From Chloroflexia bacterium (GTDB lineage: Bacteria; Chloroflexota; Chloroflexia; Thermomicrobiales; UBA6265), in NCBI GenBank assembly GCA_013696525.1, contig JACCYK010000618.1:1-8355 (forward strand): a stretch of 8,355 nucleotides of DNA. Reading direction: 5' to 3'. The position numbers and the translations under genes were made by a program. Below the pieces are notes generated by a model that saw only the letters and a program-made list of their open reading frames with translations, did no database searches and was not told where the DNA came from. Of the stretch, positions 1 through 5,020 are shown one piece after another. Every line of letters starts with the position of its first letter. Position 1 is the first letter of the stretch.

Positions 1-723
1 GAGCTGGCGACCCTGATCACGCCGCACACGAGGCTGCTCATCATTAACAGCCCGGCCAACCCGACCGGCAGCGTCCTCGAACGCGCGGACATCGAACGCA
101 TCGCCCAACTCGCGGTCGAGCATGACCTGATCGTCCTGGCGGACGAGATCTACAGCGAAATCCTGTTCGAGGGCGAGCATGTCTCGGTCGCCACCTTCCC
201 CGGCATGAAGGAGCGCACGATCATCCTGGATGGCTTCTCGAAGACCTATTCGATGACCGGCTGGCGGCTTGGCTACGGCGTGATGCCGGTGGAGCTGGCG
301 GAGTTGGTCTCGAAGCTGATGGTCAACAGCGTCTCCTGCACCTCCTCCGCCGTCCAGCGAGCCGGGATCGAAGCGCTCACCGGACCCCAAGACGCGGTGC
401 GGCAGATGGTCGCCGCCTTCGAGCGCCGCCGCGATCTCATCGTTGCCGGCCTGAACGCGATCCCCGGCATCTCCTGCCGGACGCCGAAGGGCGCCTTTTA
501 CGTCTTTCCCAACATCTCCGGCACCGGGATGCCCAGCAAAGCCTTCGCCGACCTGTTGCTCACCGAGCATGGCGTCGCCGCCCTGTCCGGCACCGCCTTC
601 GGCGTCCACGGCGAAGGGTATCTGCGCCTCTCCTACGCGAACTCGGAGGAGAACCTGCGCAAGGCGCTCGAGCGCATCGAAACGGCGGCGCGAAACGTCG
701 GCGGCGAGGAGGTTCCCGCGTGA
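1..723 (+). CDS. Class I/II PLP-dependent aminotransferase, 5' truncated by the window
   Basis: This is the C-terminal 240 residues of a fold-type I aminotransferase, which would move an amino group between an amino acid and a 2-oxoacid in the cytoplasm using pyridoxal phosphate. The frame is open from base 1 with no start, and family proteins are usually about 390 residues, so roughly 150 are missing upstream. Visible hallmarks, counted from the first in-window codon, are NSPANPTG at 16-23 (the NPxNPTG substrate/PLP loop), DEIY at 48-51 (Asp pairs with the pyridine nitrogen), SKTYSMTGWRLGY at 80-92 with K81 as the Schiff-base lysine, and LRLSYANS near 208-215 with R209 as the expected carboxylate-binding arginine. 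It looks intact to its TGA stop. The stop overlaps the next gene's GTG start, so the two are probably cotranscribed and translationally coupled. Family is clear; the substrate (aspartate, alanine or aromatic) cannot be fixed from this part. Confidence 0.93.
   Translation, partial: ELATLITPHTRLLIINSPANPTGSVLERADIERIAQLAVEHDLIVLADEIYSEILFEGEHVSVATFPGMKERTIILDGFSKTYSMTGWRLGYGVMPVELAELVSKLMVNSVSCTSSAVQRAGIEALTGPQDAVRQMVAAFERRRDLIVAGLNAIPGISCRTPKGAFYVFPNISGTGMPSKAFADLLLTEHGVAALSGTAFGVHGEGYLRLSYANSEENLRKALERIETAARNVGGEEVPA
706..712 (+). promoter_or_regulatory. Shine-Dalgarno deciding the GTG start of the HAD gene
   Basis: GAGGAGG lies 7 nt before GTG 720, inside the end of the aminotransferase reading frame. 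It supports the overlapping GTG start over later codons, and it fits translational coupling across the GTGA overlap. Confidence 0.75.
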
Positions 724-1418
724 CCGATGGCGATATTCGCGTCGCGACCTTCGATTGCTACGGCACGCTCATCGACTGGGAAGGGGGTGCCGCCGGCTTT
801 CTCGCCAACCTCTGCTTGCGCGATGACGACCCGAGCCCCGGGCCGGGGCGGTTGCTGCGCGAACGGTGGGAGGCCATCCAATTCGAGATCATCCAGGAAC
901 GGTATCAGCCGTACAAGGCAATCTTGGCGGAGAGCCTGCGGACCTGGGTCGCTGAACGCGGCCTGCCTTGGGACGAGGCCGACGGCGAGGCGCTGGCGCG
1001 ATCAATGCGATCATGGCAGCCGTTTCCCGACACCCGGCCAGCCCTGTCCCAAGTCCGTGAGGCGGGCGTGCGGCTCGTCATCCTGTCCAACACCGACCGC
1101 GACATCATCTCGCACTCGTTGCGCCAGCTCGAGGTGCCCTTCGACGACGTGATCACGGCCGAGGAGTGCGGGAGCTACAAGCCGGACGAGCGCAACTTTG
1201 CCGCGCTCGCGGACCGGGTCGGGTTGCCGCCGGAGCAAATCCTGCACGTCGCGGCCGGCTATGCATACGATGTCCAGCCAGCCCACCGCCTCGGCTTCCG
1301 CACCGCTTGGGTCAATCGTCACGTCGAGGCGGTGCCCGGAGCGGCCACGCCGGACTACCAATGGCGTGATCTCTGGGGATTGACCGCCCTCGCCGGCGGT
1401 CCTGGTCCCGGTATCTGA
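720..1418 (+). CDS. HAD-superfamily hydrolase, haloacid dehalogenase-like
   Basis: This 232-aa cytoplasmic protein has the four HAD motifs. Motif I is FDCYGTLIDW (11-20), with nucleophile D12 and Tyr at the +2 position, where phosphatases carry Asp. Motif II is ILSNTD (S123, N124), motif III is the lysine in SYKPDE (K154), and motif IV is the Asp of AYDV (D184). The D-x-Y-G-T form is typical of the type II 2-haloacid dehalogenase branch. However, the Ser and Asn that true L-2-haloacid dehalogenases carry just before the last Asp (SxNxxD) read as A179 and Y181 here, so dehalogenation is doubtful and the substrate is unknown. The GTG start overlaps the aminotransferase stop by 4 nt (GTGA), and GAGGAGG at 706-712 lies 7 nt upstream, which fixes the start. 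The gene ends 18 bp from the convergent prs gene, with no convincing terminator between them. Confidence 0.88.
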   Translation: MTDGDIRVATFDCYGTLIDWEGGAAGFLANLCLRDDDPSPGPGRLLRERWEAIQFEIIQERYQPYKAILAESLRTWVAERGLPWDEADGEALARSMRSWQPFPDTRPALSQVREAGVRLVILSNTDRDIISHSLRQLEVPFDDVITAEECGSYKPDERNFAALADRVGLPPEQILHVAAGYAYDVQPAHRLGFRTAWVNRHVEAVPGAATPDYQWRDLWGLTALAGGPGPGI

Positions 1419-1436
1419 GCACGAAGCATCGACCGC

Positions 1437-2411
1437 TTACCGGCGGACCATCGTTTCCGTCGCCCGGTAGGTGGCCGAGACGCTGGCGCCGGTGTGGATG
1501 CGCTGGATCGTCTCGCCCAGGAGCGGCGCCACGGAGAGGACGGTCAGCTTGTCGAACCGTTTCTCCGGGGCCAGGGCAATGCTGTTGGTGACGACCACCT
1601 CGCGGATCCGGCTGGCCCGCAGCCGCTCGACGGCGGGACCGGAGAAGACGGGATGGATCGCCGTGGCGTAGACCTCGGTGGCGCCGCTGGCCAGGCAGAC
1701 CTCGGCCGCTTGGGTGATCGAGCCGGCGGTGTCGATTTCGTCATCGACGATCACCACGGGCCGGCCCGCCACCGAGCCGATGAGATTCAGCACCTCGCTG
1801 TGATCTCGATTACCGGACCGCCGCTTTTCGATCACCGCCAGCGAGGCATCGAGGATCTCGGCGAAGTTGCGGGCGCGTTTGGTGTTGCCCAAATCGGGCG
1901 AGACGACCACGGGATCAGCCAATCGCCGCTCGACAAAGTAATCGGCGGTCAGCGACATCGCGCTCATCTCATCGACCGGCACATCGAAAAAGCCCTGAAT
2001 CTGGCCCGCGTGGAGATCGAGCGTGAGCACCCGGTCGGCGCCGGCATAGCCGACCAGCTTGGCGACCAGCCGGGCGGTGATCGGCACCCGCGGCTGATCC
2101 TTCTTGTCGGTCCGGCCGTAGCCGAAATACGGGATCACCGCCGTCACCCGGCCGGCCGAGGCGCGCTTGATCGTATCGACCATGATGAGCAGTTCCATGA
2201 TCGCGTCGTTGATCGGATCGGCAAAGGACTGGACGACGAAGACGTCGTTCTCGCGCACGCTCTCCATGATCCGGACGAAGGTATTGTCGTTCGAGAATTT
2301 GAACACCTCGGCCCGGCCCATCGGGATGCCGATGTAGCCGCAGATGTCGTCCGCGAGCTCGCGGTTCGCGTTCCCCGAGAACACGGTCAATTGGTCGTAC
2401 AGTCCGGCCAC
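1437..2411 (-). CDS. prs: Ribose-phosphate pyrophosphokinase (PRPP synthase)
   Basis: The enzyme transfers pyrophosphate from ATP to ribose 5-phosphate, giving PRPP for purine, pyrimidine, NAD, His and Trp synthesis. It is cytoplasmic. At 324 aa it has the usual length. Family landmarks are FSGNAN (11-16), ELLIMVDTIKRASA (73-86), AVIPYFGYGR (91-100), the metal/ATP His in DLHAGQIQGFFD (H134), the flexible-loop basic residues in EKRRSGN (195-201), and the ribose-5-phosphate loop VIVDDEIDTAGS (220-231). Several near-invariant positions differ from the textbook enzyme: FSNDNTF replaces FSDGE, GRTDKK replaces ARQDRK, and SPDLGNTKRAR replaces SPDxGGVxRAR. This suggests a divergent but probably active subfamily. 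The start is GTG at 2411, preceded by GAGGGAG (2415-2421) at short spacing; the ATG 16 nt upstream is out of frame. It follows rnc by about 80 bp on the same strand and is probably the last gene of that operon. Confidence 0.94.
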   Translation of the reverse strand: MAGLYDQLTVFSGNANRELADDICGYIGIPMGRAEVFKFSNDNTFVRIMESVRENDVFVVQSFADPINDAIMELLIMVDTIKRASAGRVTAVIPYFGYGRTDKKDQPRVPITARLVAKLVGYAGADRVLTLDLHAGQIQGFFDVPVDEMSAMSLTADYFVERRLADPVVVSPDLGNTKRARNFAEILDASLAVIEKRRSGNRDHSEVLNLIGSVAGRPVVIVDDEIDTAGSITQAAEVCLASGATEVYATAIHPVFSGPAVERLRASRIREVVVTNSIALAPEKRFDKLTVLSVAPLLGETIQRIHTGASVSATYRATETMVRR

Positions 2412-2490
2412 TCGCTCCCTCTTTCATGCTCCGCCGCGCCGCCGCCTTGGCCGGCCGGTTGTAGCACACCGGGCACCGCCAATGCTTGAC

Positions 2491-3360
2491 CTACGCGGGC
2501 GCCAGCGGCGGCTCCTCCGTCGCCAGCACCGTCAGGGCGGCGGCGGCGGCTACTTGCTCGGCCTCGCGCTTGCTGGCGCCCGTGCCGAGGCCGAGCATCC
2601 GCCCCTCCATCGTGACCTCAACGGTAAACTCGCGGGCGTGCTCCGGCCCCGCGCTGGCGACCACCCGGTAGCTCGGCGCGGTCTTGAACCGATCGTGCAT
2701 GATCTCCTGGAGGCGTCCCTTCGGGTTTTCGATCCCATCCGCCGCCGCGATGATCTCGAGCCCGTCGCGGGCCAGGAAGCGCCCGAGGAAGCGGCGGGCG
2801 GCACGCGGTCCCCGGTCGAGCGCGATCGCGCCCAGGAGCGCCTCGAACGCCCCCGCCAGCATGCGGTCCCGGCTGCTGTCGCCCGGCTGCTCATTCGGGC
2901 CAAGGTAGAGATACGAGCCGAGGTCGATCTCGCGCGCCCAGCGCACCAGGGTCTCCGCCCGGATCAGGGCGACTCGCCGCTTGGTCAACGTCCCTTCGTC
3001 GGCCAGGGGATCCAGGGCGTACAGATATTCCGCGACGATCGCGCCCAGCACCGCGTCGCCTAGGAATTCGAGGCGCTCGTTTGTTTGCGCCGCCGCCAGG
3101 ACCGGATCGCCGCCAAGGGCGAGGAGGTCATGCACCAAGGAGCGATGGGTCAAGGCCAGCCGTAGCAGCTCGGGGTCTTTGAAGCGGAGCCGGAGCTTGG
3201 CCGCCAACCGGGCCGGGGAATCCTCAACGGGATCCGGCGCCGCGGCAGCCAACTGTCCCTCGGGTAATTCCGCATCTTGGGCGGCCTCGGCGCGTTTGGC
3301 CCGAGCGCGTCTGGATCGTTTTACGCGAAGTTCCTGGTCACGTTCCGTGCGTTCAGCCAT
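2491..3360 (-). CDS. rnc: Ribonuclease III
   Basis: This is an endonuclease for double-stranded RNA, with roles in rRNA and mRNA processing. Its 289 aa comprise a charged N-terminal tail (1-50, rich in Arg, Ala and Glu), an RNase III catalytic domain (about 51-200) and a double-stranded-RNA-binding domain (about 212-282, from NPKGRLQEI to GASKREAEQVAAAAAL). The signature NERLEFLGDAVL is at 94-105, giving E95, E98 and D102 (E. coli E38, E41, D45). DEGTLTKRR supplies E122. The second metal cluster reads LAGAFEALLGA (168-178): E173 matches E. coli E117, but the position of E. coli D114 is G170. The tail is longer than the E. coli start (226-aa protein). ATG 3360 has only a weak Shine-Dalgarno, and it lies 15 nt after the stop of the upstream gene, so coupling is likely. 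A later start would not affect the domains. Prs follows downstream. Confidence 0.94.
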   Translation of the reverse strand: MAERTERDQELRVKRSRRARAKRAEAAQDAELPEGQLAAAAPDPVEDSPARLAAKLRLRFKDPELLRLALTHRSLVHDLLALGGDPVLAAAQTNERLEFLGDAVLGAIVAEYLYALDPLADEGTLTKRRVALIRAETLVRWAREIDLGSYLYLGPNEQPGDSSRDRMLAGAFEALLGAIALDRGPRAARRFLGRFLARDGLEIIAAADGIENPKGRLQEIMHDRFKTAPSYRVVASAGPEHAREFTVEVTMEGRMLGLGTGASKREAEQVAAAAALTVLATEEPPLAPA

Positions 3361-3375
3361 GTCGCCGCTATCAGG

Positions 3376-3810
3376 CTACGGGGCAAGCGCGGAGGTGAGA
3401 TCGACGCCTGCTGCCCGCGCCACCGGCTGCAAGCGGTCCCAGTTCACCGTCACGAAGTACCGGTACTGCATCGGATCGGTCTCCTCCGTCCGCGAGGTCG
3501 CCAGCTCGTAGCTGACGAGAAACCCGATCAGCGCGTCCGCCATCCGATTCTCCTCCGGATCGCGATCGTCCAGCACGATCTCAGTGGCGCCGGCTTGGCT
3601 AGCCCGGTAGGCGGCGACCAGACCCCGCGCGAATGGGTCCGCCAATTCCTCGGCCCGATCAATTTCACGTTGCGCCACGTCGCGCTTCTCGGACTCGATC
3701 TCGGAGCCGGACTCCACCGCGGAGGCGTTGAGATCGACGTCCTTCTGCTCGTCTTCCACCGCGTAGTGCACCACGATGTAATCGAGAAGCTCGCGGATTG
3801 TTCCCGCCAC
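3376..3810 (-). CDS. Hypothetical acidic protein, first gene of the rnc-prs operon
   Basis: I do not recognise this family. The 144-aa product is acidic, has no cysteine, no signal peptide and no hydrophobic segment long enough to span a membrane, so it is probably soluble and cytoplasmic. An N-terminal helix-like stretch (1-20) is followed by a charged, Asp/Glu-rich middle (18-60, including EDEQKDVDL and EIESEKRDVAQREIDRAEE) that looks helical or coiled-coil prone. The end (about 75-138) is better mixed and may be the folded part (IVLDDRDPEENRMADALIGF, then YRYFVTVNWDRLQPVARAAG). It is a real gene: the GTG start at 3810 has GGGAGGG (3815-3821) 4 nt upstream, a TATAAT -10 box lies about 70 bp before it, and its stop is 15 bp from the rnc start. 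Position suggests co-regulation with RNase III, but that does not establish function. Confidence 0.8.
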   Translation of the reverse strand: MAGTIRELLDYIVVHYAVEDEQKDVDLNASAVESGSEIESEKRDVAQREIDRAEELADPFARGLVAAYRASQAGATEIVLDDRDPEENRMADALIGFLVSYELATSRTEETDPMQYRYFVTVNWDRLQPVARAAGVDLTSALAP

Positions 3811-3814
3811 CCGG

Positions 3815-3821
3815 CCCTCCC
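3815..3821 (-). promoter_or_regulatory. Shine-Dalgarno of the hypothetical gene
   Basis: On the minus strand AAAGGGAGGG ends 4 nt before GTG 3810. It is one of the best ribosome-binding sites in the window, and it argues for the GTG start over an out-of-frame ATG at 3872. Confidence 0.75.
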
Positions 3822-3848
3822 TTTGGCGCCCCGCGACTCGACTGATCG

Positions 3849-3877
3849 CCCGGATACGAAACGATCCGCCATCCGGG
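3849..3877 (-). repeat. Inverted repeat in the leader of the rnc operon, with two alternative hairpins
   Basis: Arms CCCGGAT (3877-3871 on the minus strand) and ATCCGGG (3855-3849) are perfect 7-bp complements around 15 nt. The loop holds a second copy of CGGAT (3868-3864), which can pair with the same right arm. That gives a tighter hairpin, CGGATCG-TTT-CG-T-ATCCG (3868-3851), with one bulged T. The two folds exclude each other. The structure sits at or just after the predicted transcription start, so it would form at the extreme 5' end of the mRNA. If transcription starts near 3875, the outer stem loses two pairs and the inner one is favoured. Confidence 0.5.
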
Positions 3878-3881
3878 GACG

Positions 3882-3887
3882 ATTATA
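3882..3887 (-). promoter_or_regulatory. Promoter -10 box for the hypothetical-rnc-prs operon
   Basis: The minus strand reads TATAAT exactly, about 70 bp upstream of GTG 3810, in the only gap before this operon. No good -35 hexamer stands 16-18 nt upstream (the region around 3905-3912 reads TGTATGC-like), so the promoter may be weak, activator-dependent or read by another sigma factor. Expected transcription start is about 3874-3876, giving a leader of roughly 65 nt. Confidence 0.55.
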
Positions 3888-3949
3888 CGGTAGCTATCGG
3901 CGCGGCATACAGAGATGCCCGCCCAAGCGCGGCAATTCCTCGGGTTATG

Positions 3950-3964
3950 ACGCGGCTACCGCGT
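3950..3964 (-). terminator. Possible weak terminator hairpin after the NodB-like gene
   Basis: A perfect 6-bp inverted repeat (ACGCGG, 3-nt loop, CCGCGT) begins 6 nt after the TGA stop at 3970-3972 on the minus strand. It is GC-rich and well placed to end the transcript, but no U-tract follows (CATAACC), so it is not a standard intrinsic terminator. It may only protect the mRNA 3' end. Confidence 0.3.
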
Positions 3965-3969
3965 GGACA

Positions 3970-4710
3970 TCAGCACGGCTGGGTCATTTCGGGCACCGTC
4001 ACCAACCTGTAGCCGCGAGCCGAGAGGTCTTCGATGATCCAGGGCAGGGCGCCGGCGGTCGAGCTGGTCGTGGTCGGCGAGTCAAAATGAAGCTCGACAA
4101 TGGCGCCGTCGTAGACGTTGTCCATTACGTTGGCATAGACCGATGCCGCCGTCGCGTTCCAGCCCCAATCGTTGGAGTTGACCCCCCAGCTCACCGTGGT
4201 GTAGCCCTGGTTCACCGCGATCGCCCGCACCCGGTCATCGGCCGCGCCGGCAAACGGCGTGAACCAGGGCGCCGGCCAGTAGCCGATCGCATTCGCGATG
4301 GATTGGGATGAGGCGGCAATGTCGTTCGCCACGTCCCAATCGGAGCGGCTGGTCAGCTCCGGCCCCAGGTAGCCATGGCTGCCGATCACATGGCCGCTGG
4401 CCGACATCCATTGCACGATCTCGGGCCGGGCATCGGCGAACCAGCCCATTGGGAACATGGTGGCCCGGACGCCATAGGCGGACAGGGTGTTGAGGATCGA
4501 GGTGGCGGGCTCGTAACCAGAGCCCATATTGAAGATCAACGCCACCCGCATGCACCCGGCGTCACCTTGAAAGAACTGATAGTTCCCGGCCTCGTCAGCG
4601 GCGAGCGGCCCCGGCGGCGCCGGCGAAGCCAAGCTCATGGTCCCCGGCATCAACACGAATGCCATGAGTACGATACCGATGATTCGACCGAACCCGTGTC
4701 GCCCTCGCAT
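3970..4710 (-). CDS. Secreted NodB-like (polysaccharide deacetylase family) protein with degenerate active site
   Basis: The 246-aa product has a signal peptide: basic MRGRHGFGR, a hydrophobic core (10-28), and likely cleavage after SLA (A28) or SPA (A31), so it acts outside the membrane. The rest resembles the NodB fold of carbohydrate esterase family 4: VALIFNMGSG (56-65), YGVRATMFPMGWF, GHVIGSHGYLGPEL (106-119), VSWGVNSNDW (173-182), GAIVELHFDS (202-211), and a final RGYRLVTVPEM. Key residues are lost: TFDDG reads IFNMG (N61, M62), H-xxx-H keeps only H112 (second His is G116), and RPPYG reads FTPFAGA. H208 of the last motif and the D181-W182 pair remain. C53 and the C-terminal C246 are the only mature cysteines and could form a disulfide. 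I chose ATG 4710 because GGGAAAGGGA precedes it and it exposes the signal peptide; the frame extends upstream to TTG 4812. It is probably not an active deacetylase. Confidence 0.82.
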   Translation of the reverse strand: MRGRHGFGRIIGIVLMAFVLMPGTMSLASPAPPGPLAADEAGNYQFFQGDAGCMRVALIFNMGSGYEPATSILNTLSAYGVRATMFPMGWFADARPEIVQWMSASGHVIGSHGYLGPELTSRSDWDVANDIAASSQSIANAIGYWPAPWFTPFAGAADDRVRAIAVNQGYTTVSWGVNSNDWGWNATAASVYANVMDNVYDGAIVELHFDSPTTTSSTAGALPWIIEDLSARGYRLVTVPEMTQPC

Positions 4711-4798
4711 CAACTGTTCCCTTTCCCGTGATCCCGCCCGGCGCTCGACCGGTGGTCTCGGCGCATCGGCCCGACTCATCACCGGCCGGCGGATGCGT

Positions 4799-4816
4799 GA
4801 GATTCTGCACAATCTC
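4799..4816. repeat. Short palindrome GAGATT-N6-AATCTC
   Basis: Perfect 6-bp arms (4799-4804 and 4811-4816) surround 6 nt, about 90 bp upstream of the NodB-like start. It could be an operator half-site pair or a leader hairpin. There is no U-tract, so a terminator is unlikely. Confidence 0.35.
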
Positions 4817-4822
4817 TACTTG

Positions 4823-4884
4823 AGGTTACGCAAACCGTCGCCGACTGGTTTCGCCAAGTTGGCACAAGTAGTTTCGCAACCTTG
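4823..4884. repeat. Cluster of three related GTTTCGC-like repeats upstream of the dehydrogenase promoter
   Basis: Three related 12-14-nt elements lie just before the -35 box of the rightward promoter. They are GGTTTCGCCAAG (4847-4858) and GTTTCGCAACCTTG (4871-4884) in direct order, and AGGTTACGCAAAC (4823-4835) in inverted order, reading GTTTGCGTAACCT on the other strand. Spacing of the two direct copies is about 23 nt. This arrangement fits binding sites of an activator or repressor between two divergent genes. The match is imperfect and no regulator gene is visible. Confidence 0.4.
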
Positions 4885-4899
4885 ATACCACGCGGCCGC

Positions 4900-4928
4900 T
4901 TGCCCTCCGCGGCATCCTGCCGTATAAC
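4900..4928 (+). promoter_or_regulatory. Sigma-70-type promoter for the dehydrogenase operon
   Basis: TTGCCC (4900-4905; 4 of 6 to TTGACA) and TATAAC (4923-4928; 5 of 6 to TATAAT) are separated by exactly 17 nt. Predicted start of transcription is about 4935, leaving a leader of about 85 nt before ATG 5021. Repeats lie directly upstream of the -35 box. Confidence 0.6.
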
Positions 4929-5008
4929 GCCGGGAACGAGTCATCCAATTGTTGCCGCGCCACGAACCGGCGCATGGCTAGGCAGGACGCCGGCATCGGC
5001 TCGCAACG

Positions 5009-5015
5009 AAGGAGG
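5009..5015 (+). promoter_or_regulatory. Strong Shine-Dalgarno for E1 alpha
   Basis: AAGGAGG is a full match to the anti-Shine-Dalgarno and stands 5 nt before ATG 5021. It fixes the start and suggests high expression of the operon's first gene. Confidence 0.85.
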
Positions 5016-5020
5016 CATCT

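Larger units (their letters stand above)
4711..5020. other. Divergent intergenic regulatory region
   Basis: This 310-bp stretch separates the left-facing NodB-like gene from the right-facing dehydrogenase operon. Its left part (4711-4812) could be read as a 34-residue N-terminal extension of the NodB-like frame from a TTG, but Shine-Dalgarno placement and the signal peptide make it untranslated leader. It holds a small palindrome (4799-4816), a cluster of related short repeats (4823-4884), the rightward promoter (4900-4928) and the ribosome-binding site of the first dehydrogenase gene. I see no confident promoter for the leftward gene and no small gene. Confidence 0.6.

Noticed and set aside
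1419..1436. Shared bidirectional terminator between the convergent HAD gene and prs
   Set aside because: Only 18 bp, with no stable hairpin and no T- or A-tract on either side.
1494..2489. 331-codon open frame on the + strand opposite prs
   Set aside because: It is antisense to a clear PRPP synthase. Its product is a low-complexity Asp/His/Arg/Gly-rich string with no motif, typical of a GC-rich shadow frame.
2412..2490. Possible separate prs promoter (TGC-TACAAC at 2458-2463, minus strand)
   Set aside because: The -10 match is 4 of 6 and the only TTG-type -35 is 13 nt away, so spacing is wrong. Read-through from the rnc operon is simpler.
3895..3930. CRISPR or mobile-element remnants in the gap before the NodB-like gene
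   Set aside because: No repeated units, terminal inverted repeats or transposase fragments; only GC-rich local self-complementarity.
3277..4311. 344-codon + strand frame crossing rnc, the hypothetical gene and the NodB-like gene
   Set aside because: It spans three genes and two intergenic gaps on the other strand, and its product has no recognisable domain.
4711..4812. TTG-initiated 34-residue extension of the NodB-like protein
   Set aside because: It would bury the signal peptide behind an Arg-rich segment, and the good Shine-Dalgarno sits before ATG 4710.
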